From NCBI GenBank assembly GCA_036936605.1, contig JAUPFV010000002.1, positions 317,022,893 through 317,086,892 of the forward strand: a stretch of DNA of 64,000 nt, read 5' to 3'. Positions 1 to 11,892 of the stretch are shown here, in pieces. Positions within the stretch are counted from its first letter, which is position 1, and each line of letters starts with the position of its first letter. A program made the position numbers and the translations under genes. The notes beneath the pieces were generated by a model, which made no database searches, was not told where the DNA came from, and was given only the letters and a program-made list of their open reading frames with translations. The DNA comes from Limnanthes douglasii subsp. nivea. Lineage: Eukaryota; Streptophyta; Magnoliopsida; Brassicales; Limnanthaceae.

Positions 1-1575
1 TGAATTTTGAGCAAAGTCCGAATCTACGATGACGACTTTTTTAAAAGAAGGCAAGCCCGGAGTTGTGGTATTATCATCTTGTTCTTCTTCAACAATTTTC
101 TTCTTACCTTTATCTTTAGTTGTGTATCTCTTTGGTGGCCTCTTGGAGGCATCCTTGTCCACAGGATTAACTTTCTCAGGTTTAACATCAACATTATCTC
201 CCTCCTCGGCCTCAGCCCCAACATCAAAATTCTCTTCTTCTACCGTATTTTTTTAGGGTTCCGATGACTTAGAGCCCTACCATGAGTTATTTTATATAAT
301 TTTTCTTAGTCAAGATGGCCCTCCAAATATGGATTTTGGCCGGATTCGATTGGGTGAAGAACTTATGGAATTCATTAGACCAAGAATTGTTGGCCCAGTA
401 ACTCAGCTATGCAAATATCCAACAAGCTTCTTTAATATGATCCTCGAATGGTTTCAAGATCCCATTTTTGTTGCCCCCAAATAAAAAGTTGGTAAAACAT
501 ATAAAATAAATAAAGATAAAGTAAGAGTATAAACCAATACCTCGACTTGTCCATCTTAAGGTGAGCCGATGGGGTATCTCAGCAGAGTTTTCAAAGTCAG
601 TGTCCCATAATCTGGAGATTATGAATCTTTATTTCCATTTTTTCAGCTTTTAATAGGTCATCTACTATCTTAAATTTCTTTCTAAGAGTCAACGAGTATA
701 AGCGAAAGTGATAGTTCTTAGCAAAACCGGTCAACCCAACAAATTGCTTCATTAAAAAGCTTATATGGGAGATCCGAGAAGCCATTATATAGGCCATCAG
801 TGTGAACCACGTGTTGGGGTCGGCTTGGATCAGACGCAAGTTTATCAAGTCAAAATACTTCACCAAAACAGGGTCTAGTGGGAATCGAATACCCTAGTTC
901 AGGATCTCCGAGTAAACTATTAACTCGTTATCCTAAACCGACAAAGGAGTTTCCCAACCTCAAGAAATCGGATTTAAATGGAATCTGGAATTCCCCATCG
1001 GTCTATGAGTTTAACTTCTTTGGATGGTTGATAATACTTATACTTAATCTTGTGCAACGTTAAGAGATGATAGGCTTCAACATTCCAAAGATTGTTTCCC
1101 ATAATAGCTTCATGGTTCGAGGGCAGCTCAAGATCACCTTTTTTATTCCTTTTGAATAAAGTCTCCTTGTGGACAGGAAAGCTCGTTTTAGATTCAAAGG
1201 GATTTCAGGAAAGCTCGTATGCAAGATCTGATTGGGGGAGCTAATACAGGGACAACTCTGATGGGATAGCATCTACAAAAATTATATCATCTTCTTGGTC
1301 ATCATATGATTCATTATGTAGATACCTCTCTTGCACCTCTAAGATGAATTTGAGGGCGGAACAATAGTTTATTATGTTCTTACAAATTTTGATGAAGCTT
1401 TCTCAGGATAGACCTTGGGAGTTGTTTGAGGAGTACCCTGTGGGATATTTTGAACGGTAGGAAAAATGGATGCAAGCTTGATTTTTGTGTACCATTTGCA
1501 TATGGGCTCCAAAGATTTTTTCCTCTTTGAATGATCGATCTTGGTTTTTTCAGTCTCCTGGAATTTGTCTCCCAT
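1..1575 (-). pseudogene. Ty3/gypsy-like gag-type pseudogene (Transposase_28 family), truncated by window edge
   Basis: Read on the minus strand, this stretch holds pieces of one decayed retrotransposon reading frame. Near 1575-1372 there is a basic Lys/Arg-rich start with a PQGTPQTTP-like run. Near 930-597 comes a block of the type PLDPVLVKYFDLINLRL then QADPNTW, which I recognise as the conserved core of plant 'putative gypsy type transposon' proteins (Pfam Transposase_28). Near 256-1 there is an acidic, Lys-rich hinge (EEGDNVDVKPEK, RPPKRYTTKDKGKKK). Frame changes and stops separate the blocks, so it is not a working gene. The same family recurs at 15.5, 60.2 and 63.5 kb on the other strand, which makes a dispersed transposon the best explanation. 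The family name is secure only for the 597-930 block. The N- and C-terminal limits are approximate. Confidence 0.6.
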
Positions 1576-1579
1576 TGGA

Positions 1580-2950
1580 ATAAATGTAAAATTGTTACTT
1601 AATTTATTAGAAAAGCTGAGGTCACCCTTGTCGAGCCTCAGATAAGTCCAATCGGGGGGGGGGGGCTAAGCAGTAGGATGATCGGATGAAGTGTTAGTAC
1701 CTGAAGTCCTTGCCGCCTTGGAGTGCCTTTATATAGGATGTTAGTGACCATAGTAAGTTGTTTGGATAATTTGTAGCGGTCTGGGTTCTTTTTCTATGCC
1801 AGTGGATTTTATTTTTTTAACCTTGTTAACGATGTTGAGTCACTCCCAAATTTATATCTCTCAAGACCCTCAGATTTTTTAAGCATGAAGGGGGAAGAAA
1901 ATGTGAAAATGAGTAACTTTGAAATTGTGAGTGAGTTGAAGTATTTATAGGAGAAAATGTGGGCTTCTAATAGTTACGAAGGGCCAAGCAGGTGAAATGT
2001 TTTTCTTAAGTAATGGGTTCCTAGAAAGATGAAGAGTCTTTTGGAAAATAATCACTCTACCTATGATTTGAAGTGCATATGTATCGAGAAGTGTAAGAGT
2101 TTTCTGACACACCTCTTCACATACAAATCATTTTGGAAAGCATGCATGTTTGTGTAGGGAAATAATTAACACGTTGATCAAAAGAAGTCAACAGTTAAAA
2201 AATCATTTTGACACGTGGATAGGATGCAGTATATGCGCCACCTGTCATAAATCGTCCTAATACATGGCCTAAAATACATAATGCACGAATATGAAGTCAT
2301 CACTGCATTTAGTGAGGTCATGAATCCGATGAGACACTTATGGAAGAATAGTCAAATAAGACACTTATAGAAGAATGCTCTAAGGAGACACACAAGAAAG
2401 AAAAACATGATTCCATGAGCTAGTTCATGTTCAAGTATCTTTACAAGGACTAGAGGCCTAGTGATAAGGAAATAAGATATTATGAAAAATAATCCAAATT
2501 GGATAAGTAAATGAGTTAATTTAATATAGAAAAATATTAAGTATAAACCCAACAAATATATAATATTGAGGGTGCTTTGTGTAATAACTAACATTTGTGG
2601 TTAGGATTAGTAAAGTACTGGGGTGCAAAATATCATAAAAGATGGGGTAATTATGTAAATTATGGACTCACTACTTTTACTATATAAAGCATTACCATTT
2701 TGGGGAAAATGACCAATCATTAATCAATCATTATCTTATTATTCTATTTGTCTCTTTCTTTCTTTCTCTACTTATCTTGTTTTTCTCTCTAAATTACTCA
2801 CTTATGAACAATGTTTTGATAGATAACTCCTCTAAGAAATCTTTGGAACTAACACAATTGATGAGTAATAATTAGGTGGGATCGATTTATTATTAACATG
2901 TAAAAAAAAATTGCGATCCTTTTTTTTACGACTACATTTAAGCGAACTTA
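1580..2950. other. AT-rich intergenic DNA, probable 5' flank/LTR remains of the adjacent gypsy-like element
   Basis: No open frame with a recognisable protein is present. A 12-base G run lies at 1654-1665. The stretch around 1920-2130 (short A/T-rich runs, then a GTGTCAGAAAACTC-type segment on the minus strand) looks like leader or LTR sequence of the gypsy-like family, but I could not find a matching second LTR. A pyrimidine-rich run of TCTTTCTTTCTTTCTC type lies at 2750-2795. Nothing else can be supported. Confidence 0.3.
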
Positions 2951-2956
2951 GTCTTT

Positions 2957-3200
2957 TTGGCGGGTGAAATTTTTGCACTAACCATTAGTCACAGCAATTG
3001 TGCACCCCTGATTCACGGCGTGTCGCACCATCGGTGCAATGTTCATTCACCAATGTTGTATATTCGGTACATAATCAGTGTAACGCAACATGCACCATCG
3101 GTGCATTGGTCCATCAGTGTGACTTGTTGCGTACCATCAGTGTTAAAGCGAGGTATTGATGGTATGTCATACCGATGGTGCATACCATATGCATAAGTAC
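2957..3200. repeat. Cluster of degenerate CATCGGTG/CATCAGTG motifs, partly inverted
   Basis: At least six copies of an octamer close to CATCGGTG or CATCAGTG occur within 180 bases, some followed by CATTGGT. An inverted copy (CCGATGGTGCATACC) lies at 3172-3187. A smaller similar cluster (GCATCATAGGTGC, GCATCGGTGGTGTGC) lies at 7224-7282, on the other side of the plant-mobile-domain pseudogene. The pair could be decayed terminal regions of the element that carried that gene. The relation is weak and seen only by eye. Confidence 0.35.
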
Positions 3201-4499
3201 ATGTGGTGCCTATTTCTTTGGTAACACTTGTGAATTTTTTTATTATAAAATGTGTTAAATTTAAATTTGGTGCTAACAATTTGTAGGGTGTATGAATTCA
3301 AAACCTAAGTATTTTACTAAAAATTAAATGAATTGTGAGTTGATAAAATAATTTTTATGTCTTTTTATTTTTTTAGTTAAACTTAAGTGTTTGACTTACT
3401 TTTAATATTATGTAATGGTTAGTCAAGCAAACATAAGTAAAATGAATTATTTATAAAAAAAGCCTTAAAATAACATAACCTAATTGTAAATACATAACCA
3501 AACCATTCTCGATACAATACAAAACATAAAAAAAAAAAACATAACCGACATAAGTGCTAAAATGAAAAATATAATCTTGGATGGAAACAAAAACATTAAA
3601 CAAATAATAACCAAAATAAGTTTTATAACATAAAGAACGAGCCAATGAGAAATGAGTTATAACACTTATTTCTTGAAGGGTCTCAAACCTTCCACGTCAT
3701 CTCTTGTCTGGATGGTGTTGACGTATGAACTTCCTCAAATAGTCCATCATCATCAGACTGCACAGGTGGGTGATGACGTATCATCTAAAGCGAGAAATGT
3801 AATCTGCATACCTACTCGTCATCTACCTTTCATATGTAGCAATATCAACTATCAAGACATTTTTGGTAAGCAAATGGTAACGTTAATCTTGCCAAAATGT
3901 CCCATGTTAAAGGTAACTAGAGAGATCTTCATTCTTGTACGAAAGCTTTAGTACATGGGAGGTGTTGGTGCATCCTATATACGTCCAAGCTACTGCATGA
4001 TTGTTACACATATAACCTTCCATAATTCTCATCATTATAATGGGATAGTCTAGTAGACAAATATCCTACACATGAAACTGAGCTCTCATGACCTCGTACG
4101 GCTCGAAGATGACCTGTAAATGATATAATACAATACAAAATGTTATAATACATGTTAAGTTAAACATGTTAAGCATTGTTATATATATAATAAGTATAAG
4201 ATTGTGCACTTACATCTTTCTCCTTCAGATCCGTAAGAACGGTGCAAATTATTGATTTGGGTTGCACGTTAAAGTTCACTATTCTCTTCGATAACCAAGT
4301 AGCAATCTTTGGGTTTCTCATAACATAATATGGGTTCTGTATAGATTTTAAAGCATGAACAGTGGCGGATCCAGGAATAAAATTTAAGGTATGCCCAAAG
4401 ATGTTATGGAAAATTTCATTAAAATATAAATATTCGAGTATTGCATAATAAAAATATGTAAATATTCTAGTTATAATTCAAAATAAAAATATATTATAG

Positions 4500-4745
4500 T
4501 CCAAAAGTAAATGCATTCTTCTCTTATTCATGCTTTGAAAGCGTTGGATAATATCTAGATCATCAACCGTAGAAAACACTTCTTTCTCCACAAATGTCAC
4601 TGAACAATCATTAAGCCGTGAATCGTGAATTGACAATTCTATTTCTCAACTCATTCTTCACCAATTTCATACGAGAAAATACTCGCTCAAAACTTGCGGT
4701 AGCAACCGGTAAAGACAAAACTCGCTTCAAAAGTCTGTACACAAA
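4500..4745 (-). pseudogene. hAT transposase C-terminal dimerisation domain fragment
   Basis: Minus-strand reading gives LLKRVLSLPVATASFERVFS, then MKLVKNELRNRI, the signature of the hAT C-terminal dimerisation domain (L-P-V-A-T-A-S-x-E-R-x-F-S...K...L-R-N-R-M). After two stops and a frame change, the match resumes with VEKEVFSTVDDLDIIQRFQS, which equals the usual E-K-D-x-F...I-D-D-x-I-I-x-x-F-Q...RR tail. The catalytic RNase H-like core and the BED zinc finger are absent, so no active transposase can be made. Confidence 0.85.
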
Positions 4746-4805
4746 TCCAAATATCTAGTGTTTTTTTGTACAAATAAAAGTCTTACATAGATCCGAGATA
4801 ATTTT

Positions 4806-5600
4806 CTTATAGAAAGGAAAATTAGGGTTTGAAAATTCCCAATTTTTTTGGTGATTTGTTGAATCAAAATTGAAGTAAAACTAAATGGAAATTGTTATTG
4901 CTTTGTTGAATGAAAATCGAAGTAAACTTCAACTAAGGAAAAATGTTACAATTTAGTAGGTGGACAAGATATTACATCAACCATCTGTAAATCTTCATGT
5001 TCATTAATCATTAACCTGCAATGAAATATGCAATCAATTTGGAATGAATGATTAACAACCATGCATATCATATAATTTTATTATAGAAAGGAAAACTAGG
5101 GTTTGAAAATCCTCAATTTTTTCAATGATTTGTTGAATCAAAGTTGAAGTAAAATCCAATATCAAATTTTACTTTTTTGTAAATCGAAGTAAACTCCAAT
5201 GGAAAATTCATTAACTGAATCAACTTAATATTTTATTTCTATAGCTTTATGTTGCTTTTATTTGAGAGAAGTTGAGAAATAGAAAGTAAAAGAATGTAAA
5301 AAAGTGAAATAAAAGAATTTAAAGAAGTGAAGCTTTTATTTGAGAGAATTTGGAAAATATAGTAAAAATAAAAAGTAAAAGAATATAAAGAAGAAGTGAA
5401 ATAAAAAAGTGAAATAAAAGAATTTAAAGAAAAATAGAAAGTAAAAGATTGTAAAGAAATGAAATAAAATAATTTAAAGCAGTTAAGCTTTTATTTGAGA
5501 GAAGTTGAGAAATATAGTAAAAATAAAAAGTAAAAGAATTATAGAAGAAGTGAAATAAAAGAAGTTGGGAAATATAGTAAAAATAAAAGTAAAAGAAGTG
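4806..5600. repeat. Internal repeats of the hAT element
   Basis: Two copies of an approximately 75-bp segment lie at about 4812-4890 and 5088-5162. Both contain AGGAAAAnTAGGGTTTGAAAAT followed by a TTTGTTGAATCAAA block. From 5265 to 5605 there is a degenerate purine-rich tandem array built from GTGAAATAAAAGAA, TTGAGAAATATAG and AAAAATAAAAAGTAAAAG units. The array explains the spurious Phe-rich open frame on the minus strand. Confidence 0.6.
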
Positions 5601-7029
5601 AAATAAAAAAGTGGGTATTCAATAGGTGTTGAACCCAAGACCTCAAGTATACTACTTGAGAAGTTAACCACTATACTAAACTTCTTTTTTGATTTTGGGT
5701 TGTCCCGGGCATACCTATCTCCCCCCTAAATCTGCCCCTGAGCATGAAAGTGGTTATATATCTAACAGTTTAACATGCCCATAAAACCATATAGGTTCTG
5801 CTTTAAATATTTTAAAGTATCCCTCATAGCACGATAAAAGAAATCCAAAGTACAAGTCCATTGCCGCCCCTTTAAGCTATATCGCACAACTTATAATCCA
5901 TGTTCCCCAAACCGTGGAGATAGTCAACATTCACACTTTTCTGACCGGTATCCGCGAATATAATGCCCCCGATAAAAACATAAGGTATGTGCATGATACT
6001 TGAAGGATAGTCTTTTGGTCGGTCAAGTGAACAAACTGTTCCTCACTAAAATTTCACATGGTTATTTCAATTTGAACCCCACCCGTCATGTAATCTCTAA
6101 CTCATAATGAAACTCATCACTTGTGAGTCCTAACAACCTCGCATAGTAGGTATATGTCTCCTCTCTTATAGCCTTAACCACGTCCAATGTTATACCAATA
6201 ATTGGGAGGCGTGTAATGATATTAAAGTCATTAAGAGTGAATGAAATGTCCCTAAAACTAAACTGAACGTTTTTTGTCTATTAGTGCAAATATTTGGCGA
6301 ATACCTCGTTGAACATTGGATGAGTTAATAATCTGGCAGGTGAATTATGAGAGGTCCAAATGGAGTACGTGCAAGATAACTCACTACTTCGGATTGGGCA
6401 AGCCCCACATGCGCAACGTATTATAACATGTCTTACACTTCTGATGAACAATATAGATATAAGTTAAAGTTTTAATTTAATAATTAAAAACTTACATTTC
6501 TGATGAAAGTATTGAATGCCTTGTACTCCTTCTAATCAAGAAATAGTAGAATTTTGTTGCACTCAAAAAAAGCAAACAACCTCATATGTTCTTTTCTCTG
6601 AGTTGTGATGTTCTATTTTTCCCCAAGTAACTCGTGACCTACATCACCAATATTAGCGTTATCCCTAATCACACCATAGTGTGGTGCATGATGAAAGATA
6701 AGGTGATGATGGTGAACGATATGTTAATGATGGTGAACAATGACCTGATGGTGGTGGTGCAACCTGTCCAGATGATCCACCCCTCACAGGATCAACTTTT
6801 TGTCAACATTTTTAACATCATGCTTCAAACCCTTATGCATGCATTGCAGTAATCTTTCGTTGTGCTCCTCAACTTCCTTTTTATGTTAGATCGTCCACGC
6901 TTTTTGTAAACAAGTCTTGCCTTCTCTGCTTCAACTGAATTCACAAAATAAATATTTGTCTCATGGTGCTCAGGATTATAGCTACCAGTAGATCGTGGGT
7001 GGTGGCCCTTCCGGTTATCAGACAATCTG

Positions 7030-9180
7030 AGTTAATAAATAATAAATTTTATATAGAAAAACTAAAATGAACACGAAAAAGTAAGTATTAGTAACTAAAT
7101 TGTACAACAAACAAGTAGTAATAACTAAATATGCACGAAAAACAACTTTAATAAGTAGGGAAAATTCAAAAGTTCAAAGAAGATTTCGGTTCGGAAAATT
7201 CAAAAAATTGAAAATGTTGGTCGTGCATCATAGGTGCGCCGGCTACACACATATGGTATAGATGCTACGCATCGGTGGTGTGCATTATCTTCTTCGTGAT
7301 TTCAGTAAGGAAGATGAACATACCCACCCATTCGACCTTCCCCCAAACCTCCATATTCATCATGACAACACTCTATATGCATAGATCATAACCTGATCCA
7401 TAAAATCCATAACAAATAACGACAGCATACCTACAATAGACTAACTAATAGCTAAACAAATAAAAAACCTCATAAAATTGAAGAAAATCTAAAAAATAAA
7501 TTTAAAAAAAACTTATTTTGGTTGAAGGGAAGAGATATCAGATTTCCTTACATGTAGGAGCTTCTTAAAGTTGAACGAGGAGCTAGGTCGCCTCAAATGA
7601 GACAAAGTAACCTCAATTTATAAAAAAAAAGTGAGAGAAAGTTAAAGAAAAATTAGAAAAATATAGTTTTCTTAAAGAAATAAAATGGATAGTCAATACA
7701 AAAATATTTATCTTCTGTATACTTATATTTTAGTCCAAAAATATATGGAACTTAATCATTTTCGGTGAAATTATAAATGGATGGAATAAAATCTCTTGGA
7801 CAAAAATAGTTTGGCCCATACACTATATTAAATACATTATTAAAAAAAATAGCAACCTACTTTAAAAAATTAACAATTTATTTTTCTATTCATTCGTTTA
7901 TTATTCGACAATCAACAAAGTAAAAAAGAATAATAATAATTGTATGATTGATATTTTAAACAAAAGATAATTAATAAATACGAAATTAAATTTTAGAATT
8001 GACGAAATAGTTTGATATCTGAAATAGAAGATTTGATAATGGACGACGAGACCGAAAAGAAAAAGAAAAGAAGAAATACTCAAAAAAAAAAAGAAATGAG
8101 ACGCTACAGCCTACCGACGAGTCTGACCTTAATAAATTAAATCCGACAAAACACAAACATATCACCGACACCAAACACCGCCTATTTGTATTTTATATGC
8201 AGATATTGTTTCTTTTCTTGTAAAAACGTACTAGTTACTACTATTATTAAAAGAATCTGTGGCTCTGTATAATTTTTTTTGGCAATCTGCTTTAGCATTT
8301 TAATGTGGTAAAAAGTGACACGGCATTGTTACTTACTTGTGGGCAAACGATTTACAGTAGACGTAGCTTGAACAATTGTATTTGTAATTGTTTTTATCTG
8401 TTTGACAATGTTACGAAGCCATAGACCATAGTACTGTATTACACACCACAAAAATTGAAATAGTATTGTTTTGATCTTTTTCTAGGAGGAAGACAAAATA
8501 CAGAGGCGGAGAGCAGAATCAGTAGGGTCCCATTCCTCTTCTCACTTTCTGCGTCTAGATTCTTGCAGCAACATGTGAACCTACTTCTGGCTACATCTGT
8601 TACAGTGCCCCATCTCTCTCTATCTCTATGTCTATGTGCGACTGACTCGTCTCTTTTATTTAAAGTAGCAGTAAATATATTTCTTGGTCATAAAAACTAG
8701 CATGGTCCTTTATTTCATACATCACGCATTGCAGCTGGAGCTGGCTGCATATCACCAGGACACTTTTGGAGGATTCGAAAAATTATTCAAAGTACTTTCT
8801 AGATACGTTTAAATAGTAACAGCTGAATGAAAAAGTAAAGTTATTAAAATAACAGTCTTTCTAACAACAAAACATCGGGTTAATTAATTATAATTGTGGT
8901 TGTATATAAAATATTTTAAAACTAAAAAATTATTTAAAGCAATATTAAGAAAATTATAAAACTGTTCTTTTATTAGAAAAATAAAATTTATTGTTACATC
9001 GAAATAAACAATGTTATGGCTAAATTTTGCGTGAATTTCTCTTTTTCTCTTTGTTGTTATGCATCTTGAACTTAGCTTTCTCGGTTATTATTATTATTGA
9101 GATTCTTCTCCAAAATCTCTTACACTCTATTTTTTTTTCATTTTTTTGTTTTTCGACATTGAAGCATATCAAAAAAAATT
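7030..9180. other. Intergenic region, no supported gene
   Basis: 7030-8180 is AT-rich with no recognisable protein. 8180-8800 is less AT-rich and looks more like single-copy plant DNA: it has a TCTCTCTCTATCTC pyrimidine run at 8612-8628 and a short hyphenated palindrome TGCAGCTGGAGCTGGCTGCA at 8729-8748. It may be a promoter or 5' leader left over from a lost gene, but no start codon with a credible frame follows. 8800-9180 is AT-rich. Confidence 0.3.
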
Positions 9181-9182
9181 CC

Positions 9183-10960
9183 ATGATCTCCAATCAACAA
9201 ACCATGTTCCAGCAAATGAGAAAGACACAAAGCAATCTTTTCAGTGGCAGAATGACAATTCTTTATCTCTAAGAACTTCCGCAGACATTGTCAAACCTTC
9301 TAACCTCCATGTTGACAGTAAACCTGCAAAGATATAAGAACGTGATCATATTTTTATTCAGTACAACGAGAATGTCAAAGAACGATTATTAGAATCCAGT
9401 AAATTTACTATCGTTGGCAAATTCTCACGAAGTTGCCAAAGAAACAGGTCGTAAGTAATTTTCTAGTATCTAAAAGTTTTGTTGGAGAGTATAACTTCCG
9501 TAGTTAGGACTCCAGACACATTTTGATCGAATTTTCAGTCAAATCTTGACATGAGTAAATTGTGGACTCGTAATGTATGGTATGTTTGAGAAAAATCTAT
9601 GAGACTATTCAAATGGTCTCCTAACTTCAACCACAAATTTTAAAATCCAGTTGTTCCTATATGGATTCTTATGAGAATGTGCCCAAATTCTTGTATGATG
9701 AAGATATGATAAACTCTGTATCAGTTTCAATTGTTTAGTCCCTAAATTGTTAGGTTCCTCCTAAAATAGAGCCCTATTCAACGCTTGTTATGCTCGGGTT
9801 GAAGTATACATTAGAAATAAACTACAGCATTATGTATGGGTTGGATTTGGAACCAATGATGGTTGTTGGCTCCACATTATCCACAAAAATGTCCTAAAAT
9901 ATTGTGACATTTGTTTTTATATTGGCTAAGGTAACAACACTTGTAAGAAAGCCTCTTCTCAGGCTAAATTTTTTTTAAAGATCATAGTCAGGACTCATGA
10001 GATGACAATCAGCATGATAATGATAGACTCAGAGTTAAATCTATTATAGTTAAGAATCATCCTCCTGAAAATCAAAATCTAAACACGGCTCCCTAGTGAT
10101 TCATCTATGCAATTTAGGCATCTGAATTTTGTCTCCAAGTGTCAGTTTTGTGATAATGTCGAGTCTACCAATCACCTCTTCATTGAGTGTTCTTTCTTCT
10201 AGAGAATATGATGCTACTTTTCTATTCTTTTCAAAATTAAAATTGGTAGATTCATTATTATCATGCATATGCTAAGATTTGGTTTTGGGCTTCTAACAAA
10301 GAAGTTCATGTATGCCATATTATGCCCCTAGTAATCTGTTGGGTTATTTGGCAATATAGAAATAAATTCAAAATGAAATGCTATCTTCTTGATTCTACTA
10401 ATTCGATTAACTATATTAAACTAATACTTACATGTTTGGATCAGAGTAAGATGCTATGTAACAAACATTGGTATCCCTATATGAATGCAACAACTGATTT
10501 AGGATGCTATCATCATCTTAAAGCCAAAAGAAAGCCTATATAGTTATAATGGTTGCCTCATCTCCCTAACAGAGTTAAGCTTAACACATATGGTTCATCT
10601 TAATCCAACGGAGACTCAATCAGAGGCATTGTCATAAGAGATAGTAATGGAGCAATAATTACCTACTATGGACATATTTACAAAAAACATAACCCGATAA
10701 TGGTTGAATATAGATCACTCATTGAAGGACTTCAACTTTGTAACCAAAAAGGTCTATCAAATGTTGATATTGAAACCGACTCTGAACTTATTGTTAAATT
10801 CTTATCCACTGGAAACTATCTTAAACCTCTTGAGCAAACACTTAGATGTTGCAAGAGATTAATCTTTCCATCTATGATCATTACTTACATTAACGAGGTC
10901 CAAAACAAAGCGTCTGAATGACTTGTTAAATGGATCCTGAAATGTAAAATGAAGCTTGTG
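9183..10960 (+). pseudogene. LINE (L1-type) retrotransposon pseudogene with the reverse transcriptase deleted
   Basis: Four blocks, in order, belong to plant LINE proteins. (1) 9380-9870, DUF4283-like ORF1: SSKFTIVGKFSR, RLFKWSPNF, NPVVPIWI-like, then ACYARVEVYI and VWVGFGTNDG. (2) 9890-9960, CCHC_4 knuckle: YCDICFYIG...C. (3) 10135-10205, zf-RVT: CQFCDNVESTNHLFIEC. (4) 10560-10940, RNase H of RVT_3 type: LNTYGSS, RGIVIRDSNG, EYRSLIEGL, IETDSELIV. An intact ORF2 would carry endonuclease and reverse transcriptase between blocks 2 and 3. Here fewer than 200 bases separate them, so both domains are missing. In the RNase H the first catalytic Asp is Tyr (N-T-Y-G). Several stops and frame changes complete the decay. 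Assignment is firm. Both ends are approximate, and no poly(A) tail was found. Confidence 0.75.
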
Positions 10961-11749
10961 TTTAACAATCATCACTCCTCCACAACTTAATGCCAACATC
11001 GATCTTTAAAAAAATAATTTTGGTTACCTTAGAGCTTTCAATTAATTAAATTCTTATTTTGGTTTATGTCATCTTTTTTTAGATGCAGTTTTTTATCCTA
11101 ATCAGATTTCAATTGTAGATTATTAGCTATTATATGACTAGTTATGGTTCGCATTTTCCTCTAATTTTTTCTTGCCTTCGTCTCTGCCTTTAAAATACTT
11201 ATTACAGTTCCTTTATAAGATTGAATTTAATCTTAATACCTTCACTTTGTTTCCCGTTTCTTCCTAATTTTCATCTTTGTGCAGATATTCTCAAATCGAC
11301 TAGAGTTGTTTTTGTAGCCTCTCAATAATTTTCTCAAGTTTCGAAGCATAATTTCGACTATTTGGATCTCTCAAATTTGTTAGATTCTCGTGCTCAATTT
11401 ACATAGAGGCTTAATTTTGAAGACTGATAATTTGAATTCTACTCTGCTCGAACCTGATTCTTCTTGGAGTAGCTGAAGAGATTCTAAGTTCTTTCAATTA
11501 TCTCTGTCTAATTTTTGGCAGGTCTTATAAAGAAGCACTAATTTCAAAATTTCAATTGTATTGAAGTTTTAGGTTACTCTCATTAATTGTAGAGCTGTCA
11601 ATTTTGGACACGACCTGTAAACCCAACACGAACACGACCCAAAATTTTAGGGTTAGAGACCTGATATTTCAGACCCGATAAAATTAAGACACGACACGAA
11701 CCCAACTTGAAAAAAAACGGGTCGGGTTCGGGTTGGGTTCGTGTCACCC

Positions 11750-11892
11750 AAAACTGACCTGTAAAACCCGAAAAGACCTGTAAACCCGAAACTGACCTAT
11801 AAAACCCGAAAAGACCCGTAAACCCGAAAAGACCCGTAAACCCGAAAAGACATGTAAACCCGAAACAGACCCGTAAAACTCAAAAGACCTAT
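11750..11892. repeat. Short tandem repeat, about 18-19 bp unit (GACCYGTAAACCCGAAAA)
   Basis: About seven degenerate units of GACC(C/T)GTAAA(A)CCCGAAA follow each other. The AAACCC core resembles the plant telomere heptamer, but the spacing is 18-19 bases rather than 7. Its position just inside a hAT-type terminus argues for subterminal transposon repeats. Confidence 0.7.

Larger units (their letters stand above)
4370..5740 (-). mobile_element. hAT transposon (Tip100/ZMYM1-like), 1371 bp, internally deleted, with 8-bp target site duplication
   Basis: The left end reads CAGTGGCGGATCCAGG and the right end, inverted, CAGGGGCAGATTTAGG. They agree at about 12 of 16 positions and match the CAGGGGCGGA-type termini of Tip100-like hATs. 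The direct repeat AGCATGAA flanks it perfectly at 4362-4369 and 5741-5748, the 8-bp duplication expected of hAT. Only the C-terminal part of the transposase remains (4500-4745, minus strand). The rest is AT-rich filler with internal duplications. It is therefore non-autonomous. It inserted into an already transposon-like plant mobile domain gene and is the younger of the two. Confidence 0.88.
3655..6560 (-). pseudogene. Plant mobile domain (MAIN-like) pseudogene interrupted by a hAT insertion
   Basis: Minus-strand translation gives a chain of pieces typical of the plant mobile domain (PMD; formerly 'aminotransferase-like, plant mobile domain'). Near 6250-6170 reads TLNDFNIITRLPIIG, matching the family's T-L-D-V-x-x-x-x-GLPIxG core. 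Near 6050-5870 reads FSEEQFVHL, then YLMFLSGALYS and a DYLHGLGNMDY-like block, matching the L-F-L-L-G-x-x-L-F...L...D...Y-x-W-G region. Near 4330-4210 comes NPYYVMRNPKIATWLSKRI, and near 4110-3960 IFEPYEVMRAQFHV. PMD proteins act in gene silencing and meristem maintenance or are carried by MULE and gypsy transposons. Many stops and frame changes show this copy is dead. The hAT element at 4370-5740 splits it between two adjoining blocks. A transposon-borne PMD is likelier than a former host gene. Confidence 0.65.

Noticed and set aside
5483..5671. Phe/Ile-rich small membrane-like protein on the minus strand
   Set aside because: It is a translation of the purine-rich tandem repeat of the hAT element.
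6634..6852. Short Met/Val-rich open frame on the plus strand
   Set aside because: Low-complexity ATGATGGTG repeats. It lies just outside the minus-strand plant mobile domain blocks and has no protein features.
8490..8760. Possible microRNA precursor or promoter of a lost gene
   Set aside because: Only a short hyphenated palindrome (TGCAGC...GCTGCA) is visible, no long hairpin and no known mature microRNA sequence.
11750..11892. Interstitial telomeric repeat (AAACCC core)
   Set aside because: Spacing is 18-19 bases, not 7, and the units sit inside a hAT-type terminus.
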